A DNA stretch of 64,000 nt from Halomarina oriensis (GTDB taxonomy: Archaea; Halobacteriota; Halobacteria; Halobacteriales; Haloarculaceae). The stretch is taken from assembly GCF_009791395.1 (NCBI RefSeq), contig NZ_WSZK01000007.1:62001-126000 (forward strand), in the 5' to 3' direction. This document shows positions 15,612-24,447 of this stretch, piece by piece. Each line of letters begins with the position of its first letter. Position 1 is the stretch's first letter. A program made the translations under genes and the position numbers. Under the pieces are notes generated by a model that was given only the letters and a program-made list of their open reading frames with translations, did not search any database and was not told the origin of the DNA.

Positions 15612-16586
15612 CTACGTCGAGAGCACGTCTCTGACCGCGTCGTAGGCCGGTTTTCGCTGCCCGCGGTCGTCGAACAGGAGCGGGTCCCCCGAGAACCGCT
15701 CGGGGAAATCACGGAACGCTCGGAGCCACGTGTCGCCGTCGCGGACGCCCCAGGTGACGAGCGTCTCGACGCCGGTGTCGAGACACGTCTCGACGACCTC
15801 GCGGTAGTAGTCGGCCTGTCGCTCGGCTGCGTCGTGGGGCACCTCGCCGGCGGGGAAGGCGACGTCCATCTCCGTTATCTGGACGTCGAGGCCGAGGTCC
15901 TGGAACCGCCGGACGTTCTCCGCGATGGAGTCGGGGTCGGGCCAGTCTCCGAGCGCGTGGAGCTGGAGGCCGACACCGTCGACGGGGACGCCCCGGTCGA
16001 GCAGTCGACCGAGGAGGTCGTAGACGGCGTCGGACTTCTCGTTGACCGCGTCCGCGCCGTAGTCGTTGTAGTAGCGGTCGGCGTCGGGGTTCACCTCGGC
16101 GGCCCACTCGAAGGCGCGGTCGAGGTACTCCTCGCCCATGGCGTCGTACCACACCGTCTCGCGCATGGACCCGTCGTCGTCGACCGCCTCGTTGACGACG
16201 TCCCACGTCCCGACGGACCGTCGATAGCGGCCGACGACGGTCTGGACGTGCTCGCGGAGGAACCGCCGCAACTGGTCGTCGGTGTAGTCCCACGACTGGA
16301 ACCACGTCGGTGTCTGGTTGTGCCAGACGAGCGTGTGGCCGCGGACGGGCATCTCGTGGGCCCGTGCGAAGTTCACGATGGCGTCGGCGTCGGCGAAGTC
16401 GTAGGTGCTCGGTGCCGGTCTGAGCGGCCCCATCTTCAGGGCGTTCTCGGCGGTGACCACGGTGAACTCGTCACGGACGAGTGCTCGGTAGCTCACGTCG
16501 GTTCGGAGACGGTCGGCGTCGACGGCGGCCCCGACGTCGACGGCACGCTCCCCGGCGACTGCTCGAAGGGGTCGGTCTGTCGGCAT
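15612..16586 (-). CDS. GH10 endo-1,4-beta-xylanase, intracellular
   Basis: A 324-residue single-domain GH10 protein with no signal peptide. The acid/base Glu is E133 in WDVVNEA (128-134), the nucleophile is E239 in ITEMDV (237-242), and VRGHTLVWHNQTP (81-93) is the classic substrate-binding strand. Without an export signal it should cut imported xylo-oligosaccharides. I chose the ATG at 16586: the frame runs 48 codons upstream but that part is basic and falls in the divergent promoter region shared with the exported GH10 gene. There are 208 bases between the two starts. Confidence 0.92.
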   Translation of the reverse strand: MPTDRPLRAVAGERAVDVGAAVDADRLRTDVSYRALVRDEFTVVTAENALKMGPLRPAPSTYDFADADAIVNFARAHEMPVRGHTLVWHNQTPTWFQSWDYTDDQLRRFLREHVQTVVGRYRRSVGTWDVVNEAVDDDGSMRETVWYDAMGEEYLDRAFEWAAEVNPDADRYYNDYGADAVNEKSDAVYDLLGRLLDRGVPVDGVGLQLHALGDWPDPDSIAENVRRFQDLGLDVQITEMDVAFPAGEVPHDAAERQADYYREVVETCLDTGVETLVTWGVRDGDTWLRAFRDFPERFSGDPLLFDDRGQRKPAYDAVRDVLST

Positions 16587-16753
16587 CGACCCGAGCGACA
16601 CACCACGACGAAAAAAGCGTACTCCCCGACGAGCTACCACGACCCGTTTCACCCCACCGTCACCGCCACGGCGACCGGGAATGGTAGGTGTCTCGACGAA
16701 CGAGTCTGCAATCGTAAGCAGAGAGCACACTCAGAATTAACGCCGGCAAAACT

Positions 16754-16762
16754 GATAAATAG
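16754..16762 (+). promoter_or_regulatory. TATA box of the exported GH10 gene
   Basis: GATAAATAG centred about 37 bases before the ATG at 16795, preceded by a purine-rich BRE-like GGCAAAAC. The predicted transcript would start about 10 bases before the ATG. Confidence 0.55.
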
Positions 16763-16794
16763 TAGACCGTCCGACGTGTCGCTCACGGTCTACG

Positions 16795-18945
16795 ATGGCA
16801 GAGCACTCCCCACATCGACAGCACAAGCGCCGAACGTTCCTGCAGACACTCGCCGCCCTCGGGCTGGCGACGACCGGGTCGGCAGCGGTCGGGGCCGCCC
16901 GGTCCTCGTCGTCGAGCTACTACGAGACGCTCCGGAGCGACCTGACGGGCCGTGGTGGCAACCGGACGCTCCCGGCCGGCGAGTACCGCATCGGCGAGAG
17001 CGAGTCGGCGGTCCTCGACGCGTTCTCGGTCGTCGGTCACGGCTCCGGGTCGGCCGTCGACGTCGACGCCGACGCGGTCCCCATCTCGACGGCCACGCGC
17101 GTCGAGGCCGGCAACGCCTCGAAACACCCCGACAGCGTGGCGTACCGCGCCCACCTCGAAGCGGGGTCGGTCGACGCCGGTGACGTCCTCCTCGGGGTGG
17201 CCTACCTCCGGAGCGACGCCGAGGACCCGCAGGTGAAGGCGGTGTTCAGACGGGCGTCGGCGGGCAACGGGACGCAACGAGCGTCCGACAACGCGGTCCA
17301 GCGGTCGGCGGTCGTCGAACCGACCGGCGAGTGGCTGCGCTACTTCTTCCCCATCGTGGTCGGGGAGGGTCGGGAGCCGGCCGACGCGACCCCGACGTTC
17401 GAGTTCTGGACCGGCTACGGCAGACAGACGGTCGATATCGGCGGCATCGCGCTCCTCGACTACAGCGACGCCGAGTCGGTCCCGTCGCTCGACACGCTCC
17501 CGCCGTACGACTACGAGGGTCGTGCGCCCGACGCCGACTGGCGGGCGGCCGCCGAGGAGCGTATCGACGAACTCCGGAAGACCGACGTCGCGGTCCGCGT
17601 CGTCGACGAAGACGGCGAGAAGGTCCCGAACGCCGTCGTCGACCTCGGCATGACCGAACACGCGTTCGACTTCGGGAGCGCCGTCTCGGTCGAACACGTC
17701 ACCGGCGACGACGAGGACGACCAGCGGTACCGCGAGGTGTTCCTGGAGACGTTCAACAAGGCCGTCGTCGAGAACGGGATGAAGTGGCCCGCCTGGGACG
17801 GCGTCTGGGACATCGACACCGACGCGACGATGGCGACGCTGGAGTGGCTGAACGACCACGGCGTCCCGACTCGCGGCCACTACCTCCTCTGGGAGGAGTA
17901 CGGCACCGACGGCGGCGGTGGGATGAACGTCAGTGGCGACCTCCCGGCCGAGGAGTTCGAGGCGACGGTCGGCGAGAAGATAACGAACCACGCCGAGCGG
18001 TTCGAGGGGTTGGTGACGGAGTGGGACATGCACAACCACCCCGTCTGGCAGTCGAACTTCCGGAGCGACGAGGCGCTCGGCTGGCCGGCCGTCGACCGCT
18101 GGTGGACGGCCGCGAACGACGCCACCGACGCCGAACTCTACACCAACGAGATGGGGGCCATCGGCGGCGTCTGGCAGCAGGACCAGTACTACCAGTATCT
18201 CCAGCGTCTCGTCGAGGACGACTACCCCGTCGACGGCATCGGGTTCATGGGCCACCACCAGCAGCAGTGGGGACAGATACTCGACGTCGAACAGATACTC
18301 GCGGGCCTCGACCGGTTCGCCGAGTTCGATCTCCCCCTGCTCGTCACCGAGTTCGACATCGAGGTTTTCAGTCGGCAGAACGCACAGGACGTCGCCGTTC
18401 AGCGCGACTACACCCGCGACTTCCTGACGGCACTGTTCAGCCACGAAGCGGTCGAAGGCGTTCTCTCGTGGGGGTTCTGGGCGGAAGACCACTGGCGACC
18501 GACCGGCGCGTACTACGACGCCGACTGGACGCTCCGCCCCAACGGCGAGCAGTTCCTCGACCTGGTGTTCGACGAGTGGTGGACCGAGGAGACGGGCCGG
18601 GTCGGTGGCGACGGGACGCTCACGACCCGCGGGTTCGAGGGCGACTACCGAGTACTCGCGACCGATGGCCGCCGCGTCGGTCACACCACCGTCACGTTCG
18701 ACGACGAGACCACGACCGTCGAGGTGGAACTCCGCCCCGTCTCCGAGGTCGCGGCGGACCTCGACGGCGACGGCCGTCACGAGGACCTCGACGGTGACGG
18801 CGACGTCGACGGCGACGACGCCAAACTGCTCCTGAAGAACCTCCGGAGCGACGACGTGACCGACCACGTCGAGGTGTTCGACTTCGACGGCGACGGTGAG
18901 ATCACCTGGGACGACCTCGCCGCGCTGTTAGAAGAACTGAACTGA
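16795..18945 (+). CDS. Exported multidomain GH10 protein with C-terminal calcium-loop module
   Basis: A 716-residue protein. A Tat signal (HKRRTFLQTLAALGLATTGSAA) is followed by a beta-sandwich, probably a carbohydrate-binding module (about 50-230), and a GH10 barrel (about 260-590). A small beta region follows, then Asp-rich loops (DLDGDGRHEDLDGDGDVDGD, then FDFDGDGEITWDD) resembling dockerin/EF-hand calcium sites. The nucleophile E519 is present in LLVTEFDIE. At the acid/base position, where GH10 normally reads W-D-x-x-N-E, this protein reads W410-D-M-H-N-H415, so the Glu appears to be His. It may be a weak or binding-only GH10, or use another residue. It acts outside the cell, probably the first contact with xylan. 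Divergent from the cytoplasmic GH10. Confidence 0.9.
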   Translation: MAEHSPHRQHKRRTFLQTLAALGLATTGSAAVGAARSSSSSYYETLRSDLTGRGGNRTLPAGEYRIGESESAVLDAFSVVGHGSGSAVDVDADAVPISTATRVEAGNASKHPDSVAYRAHLEAGSVDAGDVLLGVAYLRSDAEDPQVKAVFRRASAGNGTQRASDNAVQRSAVVEPTGEWLRYFFPIVVGEGREPADATPTFEFWTGYGRQTVDIGGIALLDYSDAESVPSLDTLPPYDYEGRAPDADWRAAAEERIDELRKTDVAVRVVDEDGEKVPNAVVDLGMTEHAFDFGSAVSVEHVTGDDEDDQRYREVFLETFNKAVVENGMKWPAWDGVWDIDTDATMATLEWLNDHGVPTRGHYLLWEEYGTDGGGGMNVSGDLPAEEFEATVGEKITNHAERFEGLVTEWDMHNHPVWQSNFRSDEALGWPAVDRWWTAANDATDAELYTNEMGAIGGVWQQDQYYQYLQRLVEDDYPVDGIGFMGHHQQQWGQILDVEQILAGLDRFAEFDLPLLVTEFDIEVFSRQNAQDVAVQRDYTRDFLTALFSHEAVEGVLSWGFWAEDHWRPTGAYYDADWTLRPNGEQFLDLVFDEWWTEETGRVGGDGTLTTRGFEGDYRVLATDGRRVGHTTVTFDDETTTVEVELRPVSEVAADLDGDGRHEDLDGDGDVDGDDAKLLLKNLRSDDVTDHVEVFDFDGDGEITWDDLAALLEELN

Positions 18946-19017
18946 GCGACCGCCCGGCCGTCGGGCGTCTCTCACGCGTCTCGGGACGGAGCGTACCGCC
19001 GAGCGACCGGTATCCAC

Positions 19018-19887
19018 TCAGACCACCGTCACGGTGTTCGTCAACTGCCCGATGTCCTCGATACCGATGTCGATGCGGTCGCCCTCCCGAAGCGTGAACC
19101 CGTCGCCCGGAACGAGCGCCGTCCCCGTCAGGAGGACGGACAGTTCGGGGACGGCGTTGTGCTTCGTGTAGCAGTCGACGAGTTCCGACACCGACCGGAC
19201 CATCTCGCCGGTGTCGGTCGACTCCTCGTAGAGCGTCTCGCCGTCGCGGCGGATAGTCATCCACATCTCGAGGTCGTGTGGGTCGTCGACCGACGCCGCC
19301 GACCGGACGCACGGCCCGATGGAACAACAGCGGTCGTACACCTTCGCCTGCGGGAGGTAGAGCGGGTTCTCCCCCTCGATAGAACGACTGCTCATGTCGT
19401 TGCCGACGGTGAACCCGACGATGTCGCCCTGGTAGAGGACGACGCCGAGTTCCGGTTCCGGGACGTCCCACTCCGAGTCGCTTCGGATGCCGACGGGTTC
19501 GTCGGGGCCGACGTAGCGGTTCGGCGTCGCCTTGAAGAACACCTCCGGTCGGCCCCCCTCGTAGACGTCGATGTACATGTCGGGCATCGTGCTCTCCTCC
19601 TGGCGGGCCTGTTCGCTGATGTGGTAGGTGACACCCGCCGCCCACACCTCGTCGGCGTGAACCGGTGCTCGGGTCGTGTCGGCGATGGTCTCACTGGCGA
19701 GTTCCGGCGCGGATTCGGCGAGTTTCGCGGCGATGGCGTCGACTTCGCGGTCCGCGATAGAAGCCGCACGGGCGAGGTCGCCGAACGACTCCACGCTCGC
19801 GTTCGCGGCCGTGAGGTCGTAGCTCCCCTCGTCCGTGTGGAGCGCGAGACGGGCGTCACTCGGGTCCCCAACCTGATAGTAGCGCAT
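19018..19887 (-). CDS. xacE: FAH-family 2-keto-3-deoxypentonate dehydratase (XacE type)
   Basis: A 289-residue fumarylacetoacetate-hydrolase fold protein. Core motifs are VWAAGVTYHIS, EVFFKATPNRYVGPDEP, EPELGVVL (metal-binding Glu) and FTVGNDMSSRSIEG, with GTALVPGDGFTLREGD near the end. In Haloferax volcanii XacE, of this family, dehydrates 2-keto-3-deoxyxylonate to 2-oxoglutarate semialdehyde. The presence here of the other three oxidative-pathway enzymes makes that role likely. It is cytoplasmic and metal-dependent. The first residues MRYYQVGDP match the family start. A TATA box lies 24-33 bases upstream, so the message is probably leaderless. Confidence 0.82.
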   Translation of the reverse strand: MRYYQVGDPSDARLALHTDEGSYDLTAANASVESFGDLARAASIADREVDAIAAKLAESAPELASETIADTTRAPVHADEVWAAGVTYHISEQARQEESTMPDMYIDVYEGGRPEVFFKATPNRYVGPDEPVGIRSDSEWDVPEPELGVVLYQGDIVGFTVGNDMSSRSIEGENPLYLPQAKVYDRCCSIGPCVRSAASVDDPHDLEMWMTIRRDGETLYEESTDTGEMVRSVSELVDCYTKHNAVPELSVLLTGTALVPGDGFTLREGDRIDIGIEDIGQLTNTVTVV

Positions 19888-19910
19888 ACAGCGAATCTAT
19901 TGGAGGCTCG

Positions 19911-19920
19911 TGATATAGTT
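19911..19920 (-). promoter_or_regulatory. TATA box of xacE
   Basis: AACTATATCA on the minus strand, 24-33 bases before the start codon at 19887, the spacing of a leaderless haloarchaeal promoter. Confidence 0.6.
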
Positions 19921-20011
19921 TTGGTGCAGTCGCCCGACCGGTCGTGAACGCCCGTACTCTACCGCGAAAACCGTTTGCAGTACCCGAGACACCCCTTCGT
20001 GGTGCTCCGGT

Positions 20012-21655
20012 TCACGTCCCGTTCGCGGCGACAGGTTCGAGGCCGTCCTTCGTGATTCGGCGCTCCTGGCCGGCCGCGACGTCCTCGAACGTCCGCTCGG
20101 TCCCGTCGGGCCAAGTGACGGTGAGGTCGACTCGCTCGCGGTCACCGAGGCCGACGTGGACGACCCGACTCTCCTGGGAGAGGAAGTCGGACTGGACGGT
20201 CTGCTGGACGACGTCGCCGCCGTCCGGGCCGGAGACGTGGACGGTCGCGCCGTAGACCGTCGACCCGGCGTCGTCGACGACGCGGAGCGAGAGGCTGTTC
20301 CCGTCGGCCCCGACGTTCTCGTAGACGGTGACGGTCCCGTCGTAGGGCGCGACGATCACGTCGCGGTCACCGTCCCGGTCGTAGTCCAGCGTGGCGAGTC
20401 CCCGACCGTCGTGTTCGGTCAGGTTGTGCGCCGAGGCGTCGAGGTTCGTGAAGTCGTCGCCCTCACGCTCGAACAGCATCGGGTAGGTGTAGTGGGGGTC
20501 ATCGCGGTCGATACGGACGACGTGCTGGGTCGTGTGGAGCAGGTCCCGGTCGCCGTCGTGGTCGAAGTCGGTCAGCGTCGCAGCCCACCCCCACCCGCCC
20601 TCGCGGACGCCGTAGGAGACCGCGGCGTCGGTGAGGTTCCCCGTGCCGTCGTTGAGCATGAGGGTGTTGCCCTTCGTCCGGCCGGATTTGAGGACGTAGC
20701 CGAACAGCAGACGCAGACGCTCGTAGCGTTCGTCGTCCTCGACCTGCTCCAGCGGGAGGTAGATGTTCGTCGTGAACACGTCCTGTGTCCCGTCGCCGTT
20801 CACGTCGGCGATCTCGGAGGCCATCCCGTTCCGGGAGGTGTTGCCGCCGAGCACCCGTTCGGCGAACGTCCCGTCGCCCTGGTTGAGGTAGACGACGTCC
20901 GTGTTGTAGTCGTTCGCCACGTGGAGGTCCGGCAGCGCGTCGCCGTTCAGGTCGACGAAACTCGCCGCGAGACTCCACCGCGTCGCGTCGTTCACGCCGG
21001 CGTCGTCGACGCGTTCGAACCCGTCGCCGGTGTTCTCGTAGAGGACGTTCGGGTTGCCGTTGTCCTCCTCGAGCGTCGCGTTCAGGCTGAAGTAGCCGTC
21101 GGGCTTCCCGGTCGTCCAGTCGCCCGACTGGTAGACGAGCAGGTCGGTGTCGCCGTCCCGGTCGTAGTCGGCGGCCGTCGCGCCGAGCGGGTAGGTGAGG
21201 TTCCCGAGGCCGACGTCGGCCCGCTCGAACGTCCCCTCCTCGTTGTGCAGGAACACCGGTTCGGCGTGGGAGCGAAGCACCAGCAGGTCCTCCCAGCCGT
21301 CGCCGTCGTGGTCGAAGAACAGCGCACTCTTGACCGACCCGTTCACCGTCGGGAACCCGTCCGCTCGCTCGAACGCTCCACCGGTGTTCCGGAACAGCAC
21401 GGGCCGTTCGCCGCCGACCGCGAGGACGTCCTGCCAGCCGTCGCGGTCCACGTCGGCGACGTAGACGCCGTCGTTCCCGTTGCCGGCCGCACCGCCGTCG
21501 GTCCGGTAGTCGAGTCCGCTCTCGTTCGTCCGCTCGCGGAAGTCGATGGTGGTCTCGTCGGGCGTCCCGCCGACACCCGCACAGCCGGCCCCGACGACCG
21601 AGAGCACGAGCAGCGCCACGGCGAGGACCGTCCACCGCGCCGACGGCGCGGTCAT
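20012..21655 (-). CDS. FG-GAP/VCBS repeat lipoprotein (CRTAC1 family)
   Basis: A 547-residue lipoprotein. Its signal peptide ends in the lipobox VVGAGC, with no twin Arg, so it uses Sec export. The body is a seven-bladed-propeller type protein with many calcium-binding DxDxDG loops (DVDRDGWQD, DHDGDGWED, DYDRDGDTD, DLNGDALPD, DVNGDGTQD, DFDHDGDRD, DYDRDGDRD). The C-terminal ASPIC/UnbV-like domain ends in VTWPDGTERTFEDVAAGQ. It is anchored outside the membrane, and its biochemical role is unknown. Its ATG overlaps the stop of the DyP-like gene by four bases (ATGA), so the two are translationally coupled and probably work together. Confidence 0.88.
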   Translation of the reverse strand: MTAPSARWTVLAVALLVLSVVGAGCAGVGGTPDETTIDFRERTNESGLDYRTDGGAAGNGNDGVYVADVDRDGWQDVLAVGGERPVLFRNTGGAFERADGFPTVNGSVKSALFFDHDGDGWEDLLVLRSHAEPVFLHNEEGTFERADVGLGNLTYPLGATAADYDRDGDTDLLVYQSGDWTTGKPDGYFSLNATLEEDNGNPNVLYENTGDGFERVDDAGVNDATRWSLAASFVDLNGDALPDLHVANDYNTDVVYLNQGDGTFAERVLGGNTSRNGMASEIADVNGDGTQDVFTTNIYLPLEQVEDDERYERLRLLFGYVLKSGRTKGNTLMLNDGTGNLTDAAVSYGVREGGWGWAATLTDFDHDGDRDLLHTTQHVVRIDRDDPHYTYPMLFEREGDDFTNLDASAHNLTEHDGRGLATLDYDRDGDRDVIVAPYDGTVTVYENVGADGNSLSLRVVDDAGSTVYGATVHVSGPDGGDVVQQTVQSDFLSQESRVVHVGLGDRERVDLTVTWPDGTERTFEDVAAGQERRITKDGLEPVAANGT

Positions 21656-22956
21656 CGTTCGCTCGGGAGCGCGCGGTCCGCCCTGGACGGCACGAGGTAG
21701 GTGCTCCGGGAGAGCGTCCCGAGGTAGTCGACGATACCGTGGCGGTCGTCCGGAACGTCGTGGTCGTACTGGTCGACGTCCATCGCGCGGCGAACCTCGA
21801 CGAACCGGCGCGTGTCGGTCTGTACCGACGAGAAGTTGAACGTCGACCCCTCGACGTCGTCGGTGGCGACGCCCTCCGAACGCCGGAGTATCCGGGTGCG
21901 GAAGTCCTCGTCGCGGGCCGACGCCACCTTCTGTGCGTGCCCGACGATGCCGTGTTCTTCGGCGAGTTCGTCCATCCGCTCGACGTTCTCCTCGGTGATG
22001 CCCGAGTGGTTGCCGAGTGCCTCGCCGGTCTCACCGACCGCCTCGTCGGTGTGGGCCGGGCAGTACATCTCCTTGCGCCGCTGTTCGTGGGGCTGTTCGT
22101 ACCAGTCGTCGAGCGCGGTCCGAATCCGGGAGACGACCAGCGTCGTCCCGTCGGCGAACGCCCCCTCCGAGAACGTCGCCACGTCCTCGGGAGGGAGGCT
22201 GTTGTCGAAGCCAGCACGAAAGCCCATCGACAGCGGCGCGTCCTCGGGGATGGCCTCGTGGTCGAGTTCCTGTGCGGGTCGGCCCTTCCCGAGAACGCCC
22301 GTGCGCCGTTCGACGACGGAGAAGACGTCGGTCAGTCGCGCGTCCACCTCGACGCCGTTGAGCTCCTCCGACTCGCCGAACAGCGCCTGTTCGGCCGCGA
22401 GCAGGATGGAGGCGTAGTCGCTGTCGAGGAGCAACAGGGCGTCGAAGTCGGCGGCCAGGGCGGGGTCCTCGCCGAGTTCCTCCAGTATCGTCTCCGGTGT
22501 CTGCAACCCCTCGACGTCGATGCCGACCCGGTCGAGGTAGCGCGGCGCGTACCCGAGCATGAACAGCAGGCCGTTGTTGACGCTCCCACTGGTGTCGAGA
22601 CCGCTCCCCCACTGGAACGCTCGTTCGAGCACCCGGAGCGCGTCCTCGACCTGTGTGCGGTCGCCGTCCGTGGGGGGCGTCGACCCGTCGTACGAGAGGC
22701 CGAGGAGCAACTGATGCTGGCTCTGTGTGACGGTTCCGTGGACGCTGGTGACCAGGTAGTCGTCCCACGCGTGCTGTCGGGCCGGGAGCGTCGACGGGTC
22801 CGAGACGCCACGCGGGTACTCCGGCGGGTCGGCGGTTCCGTCGTCGGGAGCACGCTCGGCCTCCTGACAGGCCGCGAGCGCGCTCGTGCCCCCGATGGCG
22901 AGCGCGGCCTTCACGAGCGTTCGCCGTGAGAGACCACGCGAATCGTTGGCAGTCAT
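21652..22956 (-). CDS. DyP-like peroxidase, Tat lipoprotein
   Basis: A 434-residue protein. The Tat signal SRRTLVKAALAIGG leads to the lipobox ALAAC, so it is exported folded, possibly with its cofactor. The second half resembles dye-decolorizing peroxidases. SMGFRAGFDNSLP corresponds to the GFxDG segment, DGTTLVVSRIRTALDDWYE to the strand after it, and GHAQKVASAR with RILRRSEG to the proximal-His region and the RR motif. The conserved distal Asp of GFxDG seems replaced (GFRAG). I recall this as the pattern of a haloarchaeal family annotated DUF7405. Heme binding and peroxidase activity are inferred and uncertain. Coupled to the downstream FG-GAP lipoprotein. Confidence 0.75.
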   Translation of the reverse strand: MTANDSRGLSRRTLVKAALAIGGTSALAACQEAERAPDDGTADPPEYPRGVSDPSTLPARQHAWDDYLVTSVHGTVTQSQHQLLLGLSYDGSTPPTDGDRTQVEDALRVLERAFQWGSGLDTSGSVNNGLLFMLGYAPRYLDRVGIDVEGLQTPETILEELGEDPALAADFDALLLLDSDYASILLAAEQALFGESEELNGVEVDARLTDVFSVVERRTGVLGKGRPAQELDHEAIPEDAPLSMGFRAGFDNSLPPEDVATFSEGAFADGTTLVVSRIRTALDDWYEQPHEQRRKEMYCPAHTDEAVGETGEALGNHSGITEENVERMDELAEEHGIVGHAQKVASARDEDFRTRILRRSEGVATDDVEGSTFNFSSVQTDTRRFVEVRRAMDVDQYDHDVPDDRHGIVDYLGTLSRSTYLVPSRADRALPSER

Positions 22957-23087
22957 CGCCCGTCACTTGCTGCTTGACGTACATGGTAGTTTCTGTCGTA
23001 CACCTCCCAGCCCCGGTGGCGGGTGTCGCGTTCGCCGGCCCCCGGCGACCCTGTACGTATTTACCCACCGACGCGCACGATGCGTCC

Positions 23088-23990
23088 ATGACGACCGATT
23101 CGCGGACGCCACTCGACGACGTCGACCCGGAGACGGTCTCTCCCGGCGACGTCGACGCCAGCGCAGTTCGTGCCGCACTGGACGCGTCGGGCCCCCTGAC
23201 TCGACAGCGAGGTGTCGAGGTGTGTCGAGCACTCGCCGAACAGGACGTCGACGCCGTCCGGCCGTTCCTCGACGCCGTCGCGGCGCTGACCGCCGCCGAC
23301 AACGCGGCCATCTCGATGCGGGCTATCGGCGTCCTCGACACCGTCGCGTCGACGGACCCCGACGCGCTCGACGGCCGACTCGCCGCCCTCGCCGCGACGA
23401 TGGGGACGGACATCACCGACGTCCAGTTGACGGGAGCGACCCTCCTCGGGAAGGTAGTCGTCGAGCGCCCGGCACTGGTCGCCCCGCACGTCGAGGCGCT
23501 CGCGGCGGGTGTCGGCGCGACCGAACTCGACCCGGACGTCGAGGACTTCGCTATGGTCGACGACGAGGTGACACGGCGGACCCTGCAGGAACACGAGGAG
23601 AGCGAGCGACGACGGGTCGTCTCGGCGCGCCGGACGCTCGTCGACGTCGTCGTCGCCGTCTGTGAGACCGAGCCACGGGCGGCGACGGACGCCGTCGACA
23701 CCATCGTCGACCTGCTCGACGACGTCGACCCGGGCGTCGCCGGGGGCGCAGTCGACGCCCTGGGTCACCTCGCGGCCGCCGACCCCACCGCCGTCGCGCC
23801 GGTGACCGACCGACTGGTCGACTGCCTCGACCACGATCGGACGGTCGTCCGGGCCAGAGCGGTCCGGGCGCTCGGCCGTCTCGGTGACCCGGCGGTCGTC
23901 CCCGACCTCCGCCGGGTCGCCGCGTCCGACGCCGACGAGACGGTCCGGGAGGTGGCCGAGCAGACGGCGACGTACCTCGACGAGGAGTGA
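23088..23990 (+). CDS. HEAT-repeat protein
   Basis: A 300-residue acidic all-helical protein built of repeated units of about 30-40 residues (for example DPGVAGGAVDALGHLAAADP, HDRTVVRARAVRALGRLGDP, DETVREVAEQTATYL), typical of HEAT/armadillo-like scaffolds. It has no catalytic motif, no signal peptide and no membrane segment. I chose the ATG at 23088 (MTTDSRTPLDD); the frame extends 54 codons upstream across the promoter of the divergent DyP-like gene. Such proteins mediate protein-protein contacts; the partner is unknown. Its place in a sugar locus may be incidental. Confidence 0.82.
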   Translation: MTTDSRTPLDDVDPETVSPGDVDASAVRAALDASGPLTRQRGVEVCRALAEQDVDAVRPFLDAVAALTAADNAAISMRAIGVLDTVASTDPDALDGRLAALAATMGTDITDVQLTGATLLGKVVVERPALVAPHVEALAAGVGATELDPDVEDFAMVDDEVTRRTLQEHEESERRRVVSARRTLVDVVVAVCETEPRAATDAVDTIVDLLDDVDPGVAGGAVDALGHLAAADPTAVAPVTDRLVDCLDHDRTVVRARAVRALGRLGDPAVVPDLRRVAASDADETVREVAEQTATYLDEE

Positions 23991-24011
23991 CGGGCGACCC
24001 GTTCCGCTGTG

Positions 24012-24245
24012 TCAGCGCTCCATCGCCCGCTTCGTACAGTACCAGTGTGCACCGGCGAAGAAGACGATGCCGCCGCCGACGAGGACGATATCGAGGACCA
24101 GAATCGGATAGCTCCGGTCTCCGGGCCCGACGAACAGCAACGAGAGCGCCGAGAGCAACCCCATCGCGATGAGGACGCCGAGCGCGAACCGCATCTGACG
24201 GCGGTTGGCACAGAGGAGGTCCAGCACGACAGCGCGTTTCGACAT
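24012..24245 (-). CDS. Small two-helix membrane protein
   Basis: A 77-residue protein with two clear membrane segments (FALGVLIAMGLLSALSLLFV and ILVLDIVLVGGGIVFFAGA) separated by a short polar loop, and Arg/Lys-rich ends (inside-positive). The gene is compact and ends 21 bases from the convergent HEAT gene. It is of a kind common in haloarchaeal genomes. Function unknown. Confidence 0.7.
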   Translation of the reverse strand: MSKRAVVLDLLCANRRQMRFALGVLIAMGLLSALSLLFVGPGDRSYPILVLDIVLVGGGIVFFAGAHWYCTKRAMER

Positions 24246-24400
24246 GCCCTACCGTGGGTGGACGGCTCTGAAAAACCTTCGTGGTGGGGCCGTCGCTGCC
24301 GACGGTAGCGGCCCGGAGCGCCGTCTCTCACACGCTCACTCCGGTCTTCGTCCGTGGCGACGCTGGCCCCGTTCGGTAATTTCCGCCGACTGTGTGTGAA

Positions 24401-24422
24401 TATAATCCACAATGTTTATGAC
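24401..24422 (+). promoter_or_regulatory. Promoter of the oligosaccharide ABC operon
   Basis: Two overlapping AT-rich TATA candidates, TATAATCC at 24401-24408 and GTTTATGA at 24414-24421, lie 27-47 bases before the ATG at 24448. They are flanked by a TGTG/CACA pair (24391-24411) that could be an operator. Confidence 0.5.
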
Positions 24423-24447
24423 TAGTTCTGTATACGCTTACAGTGTT

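Noticed and set aside
16783-18867. 694-codon minus-strand frame opposite the exported GH10
   Set aside because: Valine/arginine-rich antisense of a Tat-signal GH10 gene with clear motifs; no independent protein features.
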